From a virus: a stretch of 21,280 nt of DNA. Of the stretch, positions 1-10,956 are shown in pieces. Within the stretch, counting starts at the first letter, position 1; each line of letters starts with the position of its first letter. Below the pieces are notes generated by a model that did not search any database, was not told the origin of the DNA, and saw nothing but the letters and a program-made list of their open reading frames with translations. The stretch spans positions 1 to 21,280 of IMG/VR virus record IMGVR_UViG_3300048088_000143, one strand, 5' to 3'. Made by a program: the position numbers and the translations under genes.

Positions 1-2596
1 CGTCGGCGCCTTCGGGCAGCACGCGCACCAGCATCGGCCGTTGCATGCCTTCGGCCGCCTTGGGATCGATGCCGAATTGCTCGAGCGCCTGGCGCATGGG
101 GCCCGCGTAGGCTTCGCCGTTGCCGGTTTCGTAGGCGCGATTGATCGCGAGCACGCGACCATTGCCGCCGACCACGCGCCCGTCCGATGCGAGTGTCGGC
201 GCGCCGTAGTCCATGAGCGGCGAATCGCCGAGCTGCTTGAAATCGATATTGGCGGCGATCGATGCGACCTGGGCCGCGGACGCGGCCCGGCTGCGATCGC
301 GCGCTTGCGTCTCGCCCTTGTCGAGCGTGGGCTCGACCGCCTTGGCGTCAACGACCATCCATCTGACGGGCACGTATTGGCCGCCGATGTTGACTTCGCC
401 CTTGTTGCCTTTAAGCCCCTCGTCGACCGCTTTGCTGGCCGGCGTTGGGCTTTTTTGCCCAGCTGGCTCGTTTTCTGGTATACTCGGGGTGGAGGTTGCA
501 ACAATGGCTGCTTTGCCTGATTCGTTTCCTAAAGGCGCCTCGTTTTTCAACGTCGACGGCGTGCCGGTCGTCATCCGCTCTGGTATTCCCTCGATGAACT
601 GCGCCGCATTCGACGGCGCCTCGCCGCGCAAATTCGACCCTGGGCTTGCCCGCGACGAAGGCGCCTCGCTTTCCGAAGTCCAATTCCGCCGGTTCTGCGC
701 GTCCCTCGACAAAGCCGCCTGATACGCGGGCTCGTACTCGGCGCGCATCTGCGCGTTGAGCTCGTCAATGCGCGCGATTTCTTCGGGCGTCTGTAGACGA
801 TTCTCGTCGTTGGCTAGGCGTTCCAGGTCGCTCCGCTCTTTGTAGAGCTTGTGAACGCGCTTTTTCGCCGCGAGCATTTCCGGCAGGTGTATTTGCAGCT
901 CGGACGTGTGCCCGTTGACGTTCGCCTTGACCATGATGTCGCGGTAGCCGTCGGCGTCCGGCACATAGTCCGGCGCGAAACCGTTGCGCTTGACCTTGCC
1001 GCCGGGATATTGCGCATCGAACGCGGCGAGCGCGTCCTGGGTGCCCTGCACGCTATCGCTGACGACCGTGCCGCGCAGTAGATCGCCGATGCGCGATGCG
1101 TCGGGCACGCCGTTTTCGTCGAGGTAGTCCAACGTTATCTTCTCGACCGCGCGCTTGGTGCCTTTGAGCTCGTCGGGAATGTCGACGTCGCCGCCTGGGA
1201 TGGTGCCGGCGATGCGGCGCAAGGTCGCGTCGAACGCGGGCTTTTCGTCGGCCGCCTTCTCGTACATATCGCGCAGCGCTTGCTGCTGCTCGGGCGGCAG
1301 CCTCGCAATGTGCTCGTCATCCGCTGCAGGCGTCGCCACGCGCTCGGGCGCTTTCGCGGGCTCGGCCGCCGGGAGCTCGAGCGCGGCCGCGCGATCGGCG
1401 TCGCGCGCCTGGGCTTGCTCGGCCATCGCGTCAGCCGCGTCGGCGTGAAGCTGCGCCTGCGCGGCTTCCACTTCGGGCGGATTGGGCAGGAAATGCTGCC
1501 CCTCGAGCATCGCCGTAACCTTGACCGGGTCGCCCGCGAGCTCGGCCATCGTCGACTCTTGCATGGCGTCGGCGTGCGCGTTGATCGCGTCGACGTCGGC
1601 CGGCATACCGGGTGCGAGGTCGACGCCCGCATGGCCGACGCTGTTGACCGTCATCGCGTCATCGAGCGTTGGCGACACGGGCACGGCGCCGCTGCCGCCC
1701 GCGGGCTCGCCTGGCGGCATGCCTTCGCCGCCGGGTGCAACGGGCTCCAAACCGGGCGCCGTGGGCTCCGCACCTGGCGGCGCCGTCTCGCCGGGTCGTG
1801 CGCCAGGCCGCACCGTCGGCGGATGCCCAAGGTAGCGCGTGTGCAGGAAGCCGAGCCCGAAGCCGAGTGCTGCGTCGACGGTGCCTTCGCCCACGGCGAA
1901 CGGATGCACTTGCGCCGCGAGCTCGGAATAGCCGTTGTTGGCCAGGTAGGCTTGCGTGGCTGCGCGCGTGCCGACGCCGGTGACGAGGTTGACGCCCGCT
2001 TGCGCCGCGCCCACGCGCAACGCATTCATGCCCAGGCTGACGCCTTCCTTGGCGCTCGCGCCAAGGCCGCCGGGAATGAGCGCCGTACCGCCGGCGACGG
2101 CGCCCTGGCCAAGTGCCAACAGGTGCGCGGTCAACGTGTCGACGCCTTGCGCCTCGTATCCGATTTTCGCCGTGTTGTACGCGGTCAAGCCCTGGTAGCC
2201 GGCGCCGATCAAGCGGCCGCCGCTCGCCGCTGCCGTGTACCATTCGGCGAGCGGTACGATGAGCCCATGTATCAGCACTTGCGACGCCGCGCCCGACGTC
2301 TGTGGTGCCACAAAGTTTTGCTGATAGTCGCGCTCGATGCGCGCTTGTTGCTCGTTCGCTGAATCGATGATGTCCTGGTTATTGAGCGCGTGGCCGATCG
2401 CAAGTTTGGCCGGCGTAATTGCGCTCGACATTACGTTGAGCCCGGCCTTGGCGACGACGTCGACCGGGATTTTGGCAATGTCGGTGCCGAATCCGTCCAT
2501 GATGCTCGGGCCGACATCCATTGGCGACGCCGCCGGCGCCGACGTCAATGCGTCGTAGCGTTGCGCTGCGCTGTCGGGTGTATCGAATGCGCTCAC
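1..2596 (-). CDS. Giant polyvalent phage protein, N-terminal 865 residues (RelA/SpoT-like and DdrB-like ParB domains)
   Basis: The reading frame is open from a GTG at 2596 to the left edge, so the C-terminus is missing. The GTG overlaps the stop of the muramidase gene (GTGA), which implies translational coupling. Residues 1-250 are Ala/Gly-rich with long hydrophobic stretches, followed by a Pro/Gly-rich linker. Around residues 500-580 lies a RelA/SpoT-like segment: DLLRGTVVSDS, then GYRDI (Y551, R552, D553) and SELQIHLPEM (E566, Q568, H570), ending in an HKLYKE helix. Residues about 725-865 match the ddrB-like ParB superfamily domain: ETQARDRSR, then GGNGRVLAINRAY (GGNGR at 810-814), then RPMLVRVLP. 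Such domain mixes are known from phage and plasmid polyvalent proteins, including DarB/DdrB, which travel with DNA into the host and counter its defences. Position after the internal virion proteins supports ejection with the genome. The biochemical activity is inferred, not shown. Confidence 0.85.
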   Translation of the reverse strand, partial: MSAFDTPDSAAQRYDALTSAPAASPMDVGPSIMDGFGTDIAKIPVDVVAKAGLNVMSSAITPAKLAIGHALNNQDIIDSANEQQARIERDYQQNFVAPQTSGAASQVLIHGLIVPLAEWYTAAASGGRLIGAGYQGLTAYNTAKIGYEAQGVDTLTAHLLALGQGAVAGGTALIPGGLGASAKEGVSLGMNALRVGAAQAGVNLVTGVGTRAATQAYLANNGYSELAAQVHPFAVGEGTVDAALGFGLGFLHTRYLGHPPTVRPGARPGETAPPGAEPTAPGLEPVAPGGEGMPPGEPAGGSGAVPVSPTLDDAMTVNSVGHAGVDLAPGMPADVDAINAHADAMQESTMAELAGDPVKVTAMLEGQHFLPNPPEVEAAQAQLHADAADAMAEQAQARDADRAAALELPAAEPAKAPERVATPAADDEHIARLPPEQQQALRDMYEKAADEKPAFDATLRRIAGTIPGGDVDIPDELKGTKRAVEKITLDYLDENGVPDASRIGDLLRGTVVSDSVQGTQDALAAFDAQYPGGKVKRNGFAPDYVPDADGYRDIMVKANVNGHTSELQIHLPEMLAAKKRVHKLYKERSDLERLANDENRLQTPEEIARIDELNAQMRAEYEPAYQAALSRDAQNRRNWTSESEAPSSRASPGSNLRGEAPSNAAQFIEGIPERMTTGTPSTLKNEAPLGNESGKAAIVATSTPSIPENEPAGQKSPTPASKAVDEGLKGNKGEVNIGGQYVPVRWMVVDAKAVEPTLDKGETQARDRSRAASAAQVASIAANIDFKQLGDSPLMDYGAPTLASDGRVVGGNGRVLAINRAYETGNGEAYAGPMRQALEQFGIDPKAAEGMQRPMLVRVLPEGAD

Positions 2597-5289
2597 GGGC
2601 TGGCTGGCGTCGGGTTGACGTCGAGAATGATCGGCAGCCCTTGCTTATTGATTAACGTGGTGTCGCCCAATTTGAGCCCGTAGTGGTAATCGTCGATGCG
2701 CACGGGCGTCAATTTGCTCGGGTCGTCGACCGTGGTTTTGGTGAGCCCGGCCGCTGCCATGCTGTTGACGTAGCTTCGCTGCAGGTTGCGGCGAAAATCG
2801 TCCTCCTTGTAACCCCACGGCATGAGCACGCCCTGGCCGCCGAAGCTCGCCGACAGCGCGCCGATTCCAACGTTGGTCGTGCCGAATTTCGAGCGCTGGC
2901 CGATGACCATATCGATTGCATGATCGAGCCGCTTGCTATCGTAGGCGGGCTCGTTGTAGATGCCGTGCGCAGCACTGTCGGCCGCGTAATAGGCGTAAAC
3001 GCCCTGCTTCGCGCGCGCGAAGCTGTCGGGGTCGTATTTGAAATCCTCGCCGACCTGCTGGCCAATGTATTGATCCATGCCGGCCGTGCCTTGCGTCGGC
3101 GGTAGCGTGTAGACGCGCGCGCCTTCCTGCTTCGCCGCCTTGTCGGGCCGCAGCATGCGATCGCCCTCGAGCAAGGTGAGCGCGACCTGGCTCGCCTTGG
3201 TGCCGTCGGGTGCGGCGGCGACGGGGCCCTTCGCCGCGAAGTTGCCGGCCGCCTGGATCGTCGGCGCGCCCTTGGCGAATGCGGCGACGCCCGCCTGGTA
3301 GACGTCCGACGAAAGGTTCTGACGCATCGACGTCATAAAGTTGACCGCCGCGCTCGGCGTCAGGTTGTGGAAATTCTCGGCCATCGCATCGGATTCGAGC
3401 TTGGTAAACGGCGACGAGCCGGCGACGCCATAACTGTCGCGCATCGTCTGCGCGATCGCGTCGCGGTTTTTGAGCTCGAGCGCGAACGCCTTGGGGTCGT
3501 TGGTGTTGAGCGGGTTGATCTTGGCAATGCCTTGATCGCTGGCCGCCTGCACGGGATCTTTGTCGCGCTCGGCGACGATGCCGTTTCGCGCCTTTTGGAA
3601 GGTATCGGCGTTGGTTTGCTTTTCCTTCCATTGCGGATCGTCCAGGCTCGTCGGTCGCAGCTTTTCAATCTGCGCGTCGAGCTGCGCAATCGTCATCGTG
3701 CCAGCGCCCGCGGCGGCGACGCCCATATCGCGCTGGGTTTGAAACATGGCGGTTTGCTCGGCCGCCTTGCCAGGCTCGTAGGCGCGCGCGATAAGCGCCG
3801 GGTCAGGCATTGCCGGAATGTTCCCGTGCGCGACCTGGTCGGCGTTGGTCGACCATATCGCGCGCAATTGCGCCTGCGCGTCGGCCTGGTCTTTGCGAAC
3901 GAGCGTGTCCGCGTGGTTTTTGAGCTCGATGATTTTCGACGCCGGCAGGCCGCGCAAAAAAGACAGGCTGACATTGCCGTCGACCTGCATGCCCGGCAGC
4001 GTTTCGACGGGAATAGCCGGGTCGACGTCGACCATCGTGGGCGCGTTGGCCTGGGCGATTTGCGTCGGCGTTTGCGGCGCCTGGCCTTGGAGCTCGTTGG
4101 CGAGATTGGTGGCGCGCGCCGTCCAGCCGGCGAGGTTGCCCGCCTTCGCCGGGTCTTGCGCCGTCTGCTGGTAGCCCTGCAGCCGGTAGGCGAGCATCTG
4201 CTGCATATCGCCGCCGGTCGCGGCGAGCATCTTTTTGGCGAAGCCTGGGCCCTGGTTGACCGCGGTATCGAACGCGAATTGCGCGACATTCGGCGGCAGC
4301 TTGTCGGCGCCGATCGCGTCCCAATACTCGCTTTTGTAGATCGGTCGCGCGGTGTCGGGCGTGAGCGTGCTGACGTCGATGCCGGGGTGCGCCGCCTGGT
4401 TGATGCCCAGGTTAGTCGGGCCGGCGCCGGCATCGTTGGCAACGTAGCCGCCTTCGGTTTTGAGGATGCGCGTAAAGGCCGCGTCAAAGCCGCCAGGCGC
4501 CGCAGCCGGCGCGCCAGGCTGCGCTGACCCATCCGGCGCCGCCGGTGCGCTGGGCGGCCCGACGCTGCCCGGTGCCGGGGCATTGCTCGGCGCGTCGTTG
4601 CTCGGCAGGTCGCCGGGTGCAACGCCCGTCATCTTGTTGTAGACGGACTGCATGAGCCGGGCGTGCTGGTTGTTCATCGAATAGCCCGCCGCCATGCGAA
4701 ACTGCATATCGCTGCCCGATTTGAGTTTGTCCTTGACCGCGGCGGGAAGCTGCATATCGTCGATCGCCGCGCTGACGCCCTGGGTGACGTCGTCATACGC
4801 CTGCGGGTTCTGCAGCATGTATTGCGAATAGTTGTCGGTGATTTGGCCGACCTGGTCGACGCGCCACTTGACCTTGGCGCCCGCCTCCCATTGCATCGCG
4901 CTATCGAGCTGCGAGCGCTGCAGCGCGGCGAACGCGCGCGCCGCGTACTGGCGCGCGTAGGGGTTGGATTGTTGGCCGATGAGGTCTTGCCCGTATTTGC
5001 TGACCTGGTCGGCGACCATCGGCGTGTAGCCGGACGGGTCGCCGTCGATGGTGTCCTGCTTATCGCGCTGCCACTGCGCAAGGTCGACCGCGGCTTGCGA
5101 CACTTGCAAATGCGCGTTGGCGACCGCGTCGCGGTTGTCCTGCATGCGCAGCGCTTGCGCGTACTCGCCGCCGGCGTGGCCGAGCTCGGCCAGGCCCGGC
5201 GCGATGTTGACGGGCTCGGCGACAGGCGCCGCCTGGATCGGCCCGCTCGGGCCGCCGCCTTGAATGGGGATAACGCCGGTATTTGCCAT
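2593..5289 (-). CDS. Internal virion (ejection) protein with embedded GH108 muramidase domain
   Basis: 898 residues. The N-terminal 230 residues are Gln/Ala-rich and probably helical, like podovirus internal core proteins. A Pro/Ala linker (about 225-265) leads into a glycoside hydrolase 108-like domain at about 268-370. It shows FDAAFTRILKTEGGYVAND, with E279 in the EGG motif as the likely catalytic acid, then TNLGINQ, YKSEYWDAI and FDTAVNQGPGFA. The remaining 500 residues are helical and unassigned. GH108 enzymes cleave the glycan strands of peptidoglycan. Within a long protein of the internal-protein cluster this suggests local wall digestion during DNA ejection, the role played by the transglycosylase domain of T7 gp16, rather than lysis. 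The ATG at 5289 follows the previous stop by 3 bases with no clear Shine-Dalgarno. The end overlaps the giant protein's GTG. Confidence 0.87.
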   Translation of the reverse strand: MANTGVIPIQGGGPSGPIQAAPVAEPVNIAPGLAELGHAGGEYAQALRMQDNRDAVANAHLQVSQAAVDLAQWQRDKQDTIDGDPSGYTPMVADQVSKYGQDLIGQQSNPYARQYAARAFAALQRSQLDSAMQWEAGAKVKWRVDQVGQITDNYSQYMLQNPQAYDDVTQGVSAAIDDMQLPAAVKDKLKSGSDMQFRMAAGYSMNNQHARLMQSVYNKMTGVAPGDLPSNDAPSNAPAPGSVGPPSAPAAPDGSAQPGAPAAAPGGFDAAFTRILKTEGGYVANDAGAGPTNLGINQAAHPGIDVSTLTPDTARPIYKSEYWDAIGADKLPPNVAQFAFDTAVNQGPGFAKKMLAATGGDMQQMLAYRLQGYQQTAQDPAKAGNLAGWTARATNLANELQGQAPQTPTQIAQANAPTMVDVDPAIPVETLPGMQVDGNVSLSFLRGLPASKIIELKNHADTLVRKDQADAQAQLRAIWSTNADQVAHGNIPAMPDPALIARAYEPGKAAEQTAMFQTQRDMGVAAAGAGTMTIAQLDAQIEKLRPTSLDDPQWKEKQTNADTFQKARNGIVAERDKDPVQAASDQGIAKINPLNTNDPKAFALELKNRDAIAQTMRDSYGVAGSSPFTKLESDAMAENFHNLTPSAAVNFMTSMRQNLSSDVYQAGVAAFAKGAPTIQAAGNFAAKGPVAAAPDGTKASQVALTLLEGDRMLRPDKAAKQEGARVYTLPPTQGTAGMDQYIGQQVGEDFKYDPDSFARAKQGVYAYYAADSAAHGIYNEPAYDSKRLDHAIDMVIGQRSKFGTTNVGIGALSASFGGQGVLMPWGYKEDDFRRNLQRSYVNSMAAAGLTKTTVDDPSKLTPVRIDDYHYGLKLGDTTLINKQGLPIILDVNPTPASP

Positions 5290-5292
5290 CGC

Positions 5293-5781
5293 TTAGGGCC
5301 CGAAAGCGGCCGACGGGTCGACGCCCGCCGGCGAGGTCGTGGGCTTCATGCCGCCCACAAATTGCGAAAGGCCCGCCGCCGCCGCGTTGAAATACCCGCT
5401 CGTGCGCGTGTTGCTGGCGCTCGCGTGTAGTGCCGCTGCTTGCTGCAGGAACGTATCGCGCTGCGCCAGGCCGCCGTAGCGCGTGGTCAGTGCGCTGTAT
5501 TCGGCATTGGTGGCCGACGTCGTCGCGACATCGAGCGCGCTGCCCGTACCTTGCGCAATACCGGAACCGGCGCCGCTCGCGTATTGCTCGGCGAGCTGCT
5601 GCGCGCTCGAGCGGCGCTGCACGTCCTCGCGCGCGTAGCCCTGCGCCGCGGCGACGCCGCCCGCGGCCGTGGCCGCGTCGCCCGCCTGGTTTTGCGCGCG
5701 CGCCTTTTGCTCGGCTGCCGCTGCCGCACTGGCGGCCGTGACCGCTGCGCTGACGGCCATCATTACCGGGATCGCTACCAT
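5293..5781 (-). CDS. Internal virion core protein, T7 gp14-like
   Basis: 162 residues. The N-terminus is a hydrophobic Ala/Val/Met segment (about 1-23) that could insert in a membrane. It is followed by an Ala/Gln/Arg helical region with AREDVQRRSSAQQLAEQYASG, then GTGSALDVATTSATNAEYSAL. This pattern (charged helix, 'sG...GS..' turn, small-residue helix) is typical of the small internal core protein of T7-like and related podoviruses, which forms the outer-membrane part of the ejection channel. I chose the ATG at 5781, preceded by GAGGG, because the frame upstream of it is the antisense-like shadow of the neighbouring GNAT gene. It overlaps the GNAT gene by 7 bases and precedes the muramidase by 3. 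The family is assigned by pattern and gene order, not by a strong motif. Confidence 0.75.
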   Translation of the reverse strand: MVAIPVMMAVSAAVTAASAAAAAEQKARAQNQAGDAATAAGGVAAAQGYAREDVQRRSSAQQLAEQYASGAGSGIAQGTGSALDVATTSATNAEYSALTTRYGGLAQRDTFLQQAAALHASASNTRTSGYFNAAAAGLSQFVGGMKPTTSPAGVDPSAAFGP

Positions 5782-6199
5782 CGTTTGACCCTCGAAAACA
5801 GGTACGCTTCGGAGCCGTCGGGAAACCACGCGCGCATCGGCGCCTCGAATTGGAAGCCGAGCATCAGCGCCCATCGGATCGCGCTCGAGCATTGCGGCGC
5901 CACGGCCATTTCGACGCGGCGAAACGGCACGCGCGCCAGGTGCGCGAGCACGGCGCGATGCACGCCGACAAAATGCCGCGGCGAGCCGTGGCCCAGGATC
6001 GACCAGGCATTGCCACGGCCAAAGCCCAGGTCGCACACGCCGCCCACGCAAAACGTGCGGCCGTCGGCGACCGCGGCGACGCTCTCGACCTTGACGAGCT
6101 CGGCGCGCACGGCCGGCGTGAAGAGCTCGAAGTGCGCGCGTTGCGCGGGTTGCACGTCGATCGTGTCGAAGTGCGCGAGGGTCAAGGGTTCGACGCGCA

Positions 6200-6203
<4 letters not shown>
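5775..6203 (-). CDS. GNAT-fold virion-associated protein, T7 gp13-like
   Basis: 142 residues. It begins [16 protein letters not shown] and ends in [20 protein letters not shown] followed by EAYLFSRV, the usual C-terminal strand-helix-strand of GNAT acetyltransferases ('A..W...LGF..E......DG.....F.R'). The middle has [20 protein letters not shown], fitting the acyl-CoA binding region, but the classic R/Q-x-x-G-x-G/A loop is not clear, so catalysis is uncertain. T7 gp13 (DUF2833) is a GNAT-like protein encoded just before the internal core genes and needed for proper particle assembly. The same position here supports that role. The start ATG at 6203 overlaps the fibre stop in an ATGA junction, with no separate ribosome binding site visible. 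Confidence 0.75.
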
Positions 6204-7646
<1,443 letters not shown>

Positions 7647-7654
<8 letters not shown>

Positions 7655-10046
7655 CGGCCACGCTCATTTGAATGAACATGCCGAGCACGGTCGACGGCAA
7701 AGGTTGGTCTTGAATCCACACAATTTCGGCTTGCGTGGGATCGTCGCGGCCGCCGGCGTAGCCCGCCGGCATGTCGATAACGTAGTCGCCGCTTTTCAAC
7801 GGCGTGGCCGTGTCCATCGCGTCCGATTGCGTGCGCATGTTGACGCGGTCGAAAACGGCATTGACGTCCTCGCTCGCCTGCAGGCGCCCGCCTACGCTAT
7901 TCCACAGGCGCACGGCGACGGCCATGATCCGCGAGCGCTTGCCCCAGGGCGTGCCCGTCTGCGATTGCCCGATCGCCGGCATCGGGTGCAGGATCGACAA
8001 ATAGTTAAAGCCGATGCGTGCGTTGCCCGCGCCGCGTGACTTGTGCGTCAGCGCGAATTTGCCCGCGGCGATGACCTGGTCGGGCACGGTGTAGCCGTCG
8101 ACGAGCGCGCTGGCGGTGACGCCGTCGGGCATGCCGTAGGCGGGGATCGAAAGCCCGTCGCCGGCGACAAAGGCGCGCGAGCCGTAGTCGAGAAATTGCG
8201 CGTCGACCGGGTCGGTGATTTCGTCGTAGGAAAACGGCAGCTTGTCGTTGCTGCGATAGCAGACGTGCGGGCCGAGTACTTCCAATTTGCGCGGCGCGCC
8301 GGCCGGCGTGCCAACGCCGAAGCGGGTTGTAATCATCCATACGTCATCGTCGCGAAGATTCGGCGACAGCACGGCGACCGCATCAATCACGCACGGCGCG
8401 ACCGGCGGCTGGGTGACGTCGGGATTGGTGAAGCCGACGCCGCCGAGCTGGTGCGTCGCCCAGGCTTCCACCTGTTGCTCGGCGTCGAACGTGAGCGAAT
8501 GAAAGTAATTGCCGCCCATCGAGCCGAATGCCCATATGACAGGGTCGGGCGATTGCGTGCTCGCGAGCCGCTTGATTTGCCCGGTCGGCGTGAGCAATGG
8601 CGTCGACGGTAGCTTGCTCGCAATGTGCGACGCGAATGCCGTCATATCCGGCGTGACGTAGCCGCTACTCGAAAAATCGTAGACGATGCGGCGCACCTTG
8701 CGCCCGCCGCGCTGCACGAAAACGAGCGTATTGCCGGTCGCTGCCGGCGGCACAGGTGCGCAGCCGGCGCCGGCGATCGAGCGCGCGCGCGCGTTGCCAG
8801 GCCCGAAGGCTTCGCTCGAGACGTTTTCGCTTAACGCATAGGCGCCGTTGGCAGTGCCGATAATGAGATCGTTGGCGCTCGGCATCGCCGCCATCCACAA
8901 GGCGCGATCGTTTTTGCGATTGGCGAGCGTGACGTTAAGCGCCAGGTCGGGCAGCGTTTGCTGCGCGTCCATCGTCGTGAAATTCTCGAAATCGCCGGCG
9001 ACGCTGCACCAGACTTGTTGACCGCGCGCGAAGCACAGCCGGCCCTGGTAGAAGCACACGGCGACGGGATAACCCTCGTCGACATTCCACGCGGCGCGCG
9101 CCCAGCGCGCCGACGCGCCGCCGGCGGTCAAGGACAGCGGTAGCTTGGTGACGACGGTACAGGTCGCCGCCGTGGCGCTGGTGACGCCGGTAATGAGCAC
9201 TTCGCCATAGTTGTCGTCGGAGTAATCCCACTGCACGCCAGAGGCGCCGGTGCCGTCCCATCGCGCGCCGATCGAATGCGACGGGCGCACGGTGCCCGTG
9301 GTGCCGCTGGTCAGCGCGACATAGTTGCGGCCGTTGGACGTGCGCACCATGCCGGCGGTTATCGCCTTGGCCGTCTCCCAGGGCGTGACGCTGTCGGTTT
9401 TCGGCGCCTGGCAGTACCAATATTCGCCGATGTTTTTGGCGGCGAACAATGCCGAGCTCGCGACCATGCTGACGCCCGCGCCCGACTGCGCGCCGAACGC
9501 GAGCGTAATGGCTTGCGTCGGGCTGACATCCTTGTAAGGCCCTGGCGCATTGACGCCGTCGCCCATTTGCGCAATCTGGAATTGGTATTGCGCAATGCGC
9601 GACAGCTTTTGCGGGTAGTGCGTGCCGTCGCACAGCCACATGACGTCATTGGATTGCGCACTCGCCAGCGGATAGGTGTAGTCGAAGTTGACGGCGAGCT
9701 CGGCCGACGGGAAAACGCCGAGATTGATGCCCCACACGCCGCTCGCGTTGAGAATCGGCAGGCGCGTCGCGCCGTCCCAAAAGCGCATGTACCCCGTGCC
9801 GAGCTCGAGCACGGTGACGGCCGACGTGCTCGCCTCGAAGCCGAGCAATTGCGCCGCGGTGTTGTTCTTCGGCACGCCGACGTATTGCGTGCCAGGTCGA
9901 CGCACGGCCGCGCCGGTGACGCGCGGCAGGTAGTTGAACATCCGCCGACATCCGCTCGCGTACTTGGCCGTGTCGGGGCGGCCGCCGACATAGGGCGAGA
10001 GCTCGCCGCCGTTAAAGCTGGTGATTGCCGGATCGGCGCGAGCCAT
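7647..10046 (-). CDS. Tail tube protein B-like (T7 gp12-like nozzle)
   Basis: 799 residues, close to the T7 gp12 length. The N-terminus, with [20 protein letters not shown] and [20 protein letters not shown], is the hallmark of a widespread podovirus structural family annotated as tail tubular B, nozzle or stabilization protein. The rest is rich in beta strands with many aromatic residues, as expected for a propeller-like nozzle; [18 protein letters not shown] is a typical internal motif. It follows the gp11-like gene with a 1-base TAATG overlap and precedes the fibre with an 8-base overlap, the usual order for the gatekeeper, nozzle and fibre of a short tail. It forms the distal part of the DNA channel. 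Confidence 0.83.
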
Positions 10047-10645
10047 TAGAGCCTCGCGGTAATAAAGGATGTCTCCTGCGAGCGCGCCGGCGGACGCTCG
10101 ACGGCGTTGACGCGGTAGGCGTCTTTCAGCGCGAGCTGGTAGCCGGCGATGAGCCGCTGAAAGTCAGCGCTCGAGCCGGTCAGCGTGCGACATAGATCGT
10201 TCGCCAGGCGCCAGGCGATGACGTCGCCGAACAGCGGATTGAACCGGCTGGCGTCGGACTCGTCGCGCACATAGCGCACGTTAAGCGGCGGCTGCAGGTC
10301 GGAGAGGATATTGCGCCCCTCGATTTCAAACGGCTTTTCATCGCGCATGACGTAGTCGGACAGGCTCGGCCCGCTGTAGAAATCGCCGATCGTGTCGATC
10401 GCGAGCGCGTCGGCCGGGAACGGATAGCAGTAGGCGAAGCCGAACGCCGGCGACGTGGCCGACGCGGCGAGCCCGGTGCGCGCCATCGCGAACGTCCAGC
10501 GATTGCGCGTGAGCTCGACGCGGCGCGTGAAATCGACCTGACTATTGGCCTCGCGCGCCGCCTTGCTCGATTGATCGAGCGACAGCACGCGCGCCTCGCC
10601 GATAAAGACGAGCGCACGATTGGCGATGTCGATGAGCGTGGCCAC
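10046..10645 (-). CDS. Tail tube protein A-like (T7 gp11-like adaptor)
   Basis: 199 residues. The sequence begins MATLIDIANRALVFIGEARV with TRNRWTFAMART soon after, then YCYPFPADALAI. This is the pattern of the T7 gp11 (gatekeeper or adaptor) family, which binds under the portal as a dodecamer. The C-terminal helix contains WRLANDLCRTLTGSSADFQR. The start is a GTG at 10645, supported by GGAG eight bases upstream and by the conserved beginning. The stop overlaps the start of the gp12-like gene by one base, so the two tail tube proteins are probably made in coupled amounts. Confidence 0.85.
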   Translation of the reverse strand: MATLIDIANRALVFIGEARVLSLDQSSKAAREANSQVDFTRRVELTRNRWTFAMARTGLAASATSPAFGFAYCYPFPADALAIDTIGDFYSGPSLSDYVMRDEKPFEIEGRNILSDLQPPLNVRYVRDESDASRFNPLFGDVIAWRLANDLCRTLTGSSADFQRLIAGYQLALKDAYRVNAVERPPARSQETSFITARL

Positions 10646-10657
10646 GCTCGAGCTCCG

Positions 10658-10870
10658 CTATGCCGGTGGCCACGGGCTGCGCATGATCGCGCCTTCGATT
10701 TCTTCGATCGCCTCGAGCACTTCATCGCGCGTAATCTGGCGCGTACCGCCGACGCCGGTAAGGTTCAGGTCGACGGTGAGCTCGACCATTTTGGTGGTTG
10801 CGCCGCCGACGGCTTGCGTGACGTTGTACTCGTTCTCGCCAGGGTTGACGCGAAACACTTGCGTTGCCAT
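10658..10870 (-). CDS. Small conserved-type phage protein, function unknown
   Basis: 70 residues, from an ATG at 10870 with AGGAG ten bases upstream. It starts MATQVFRVNPGENEYNVTQA, has alternating hydrophobic residues (KMVELTVDLNL) suggesting beta strands, then an acidic helix ITRDEVLEAIEEIEGAI and ends RSPWPPA. No enzyme motif is visible. It is the first gene after a terminator and lies directly before the tail adaptor, so a structural or tail-assembly role is plausible. I do not recognise a named family. Confidence 0.75.
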   Translation of the reverse strand: MATQVFRVNPGENEYNVTQAVGGATTKMVELTVDLNLTGVGGTRQITRDEVLEAIEEIEGAIMRSPWPPA

Positions 10871-10884
10871 TTTCGGGTGCTCCT

Positions 10885-10922
10885 AAGAAAACGGGCGGCG
10901 CCACGTTGCGCGACGCCGCCCG
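10885..10922 (-). terminator. Intrinsic terminator after the capsid/decoration pair
   Basis: On the minus strand a perfect 9-bp stem CGGGCGGCG / CGCCGCCCG (10922-10914 with 10900-10892) and a 13-base loop is followed at once by TTTTCTT. It lies between the 143-residue gene and the 70-residue gene. The AGGAG of the next gene follows directly, so read-through would be needed for the tail genes unless a promoter or antiterminator acts here. Confidence 0.75.
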
Positions 10923-10956
10923 ATTGCCGTGGCTTGACAGGGAGCCGCGACGATGT

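Noticed and set aside
3367-4527. Long plus-strand frames opposite the muramidase and other genes
   Set aside because: Their Arg/Ala/Val-rich products are typical antisense shadows of GC-rich coding sequence. No plus-strand promoter or domain is visible.
8775-8800. Run of alternating GC, possible Z-DNA
   Set aside because: Short, inside the tail nozzle gene, and explained by Ala/Arg codons in GC-rich DNA.
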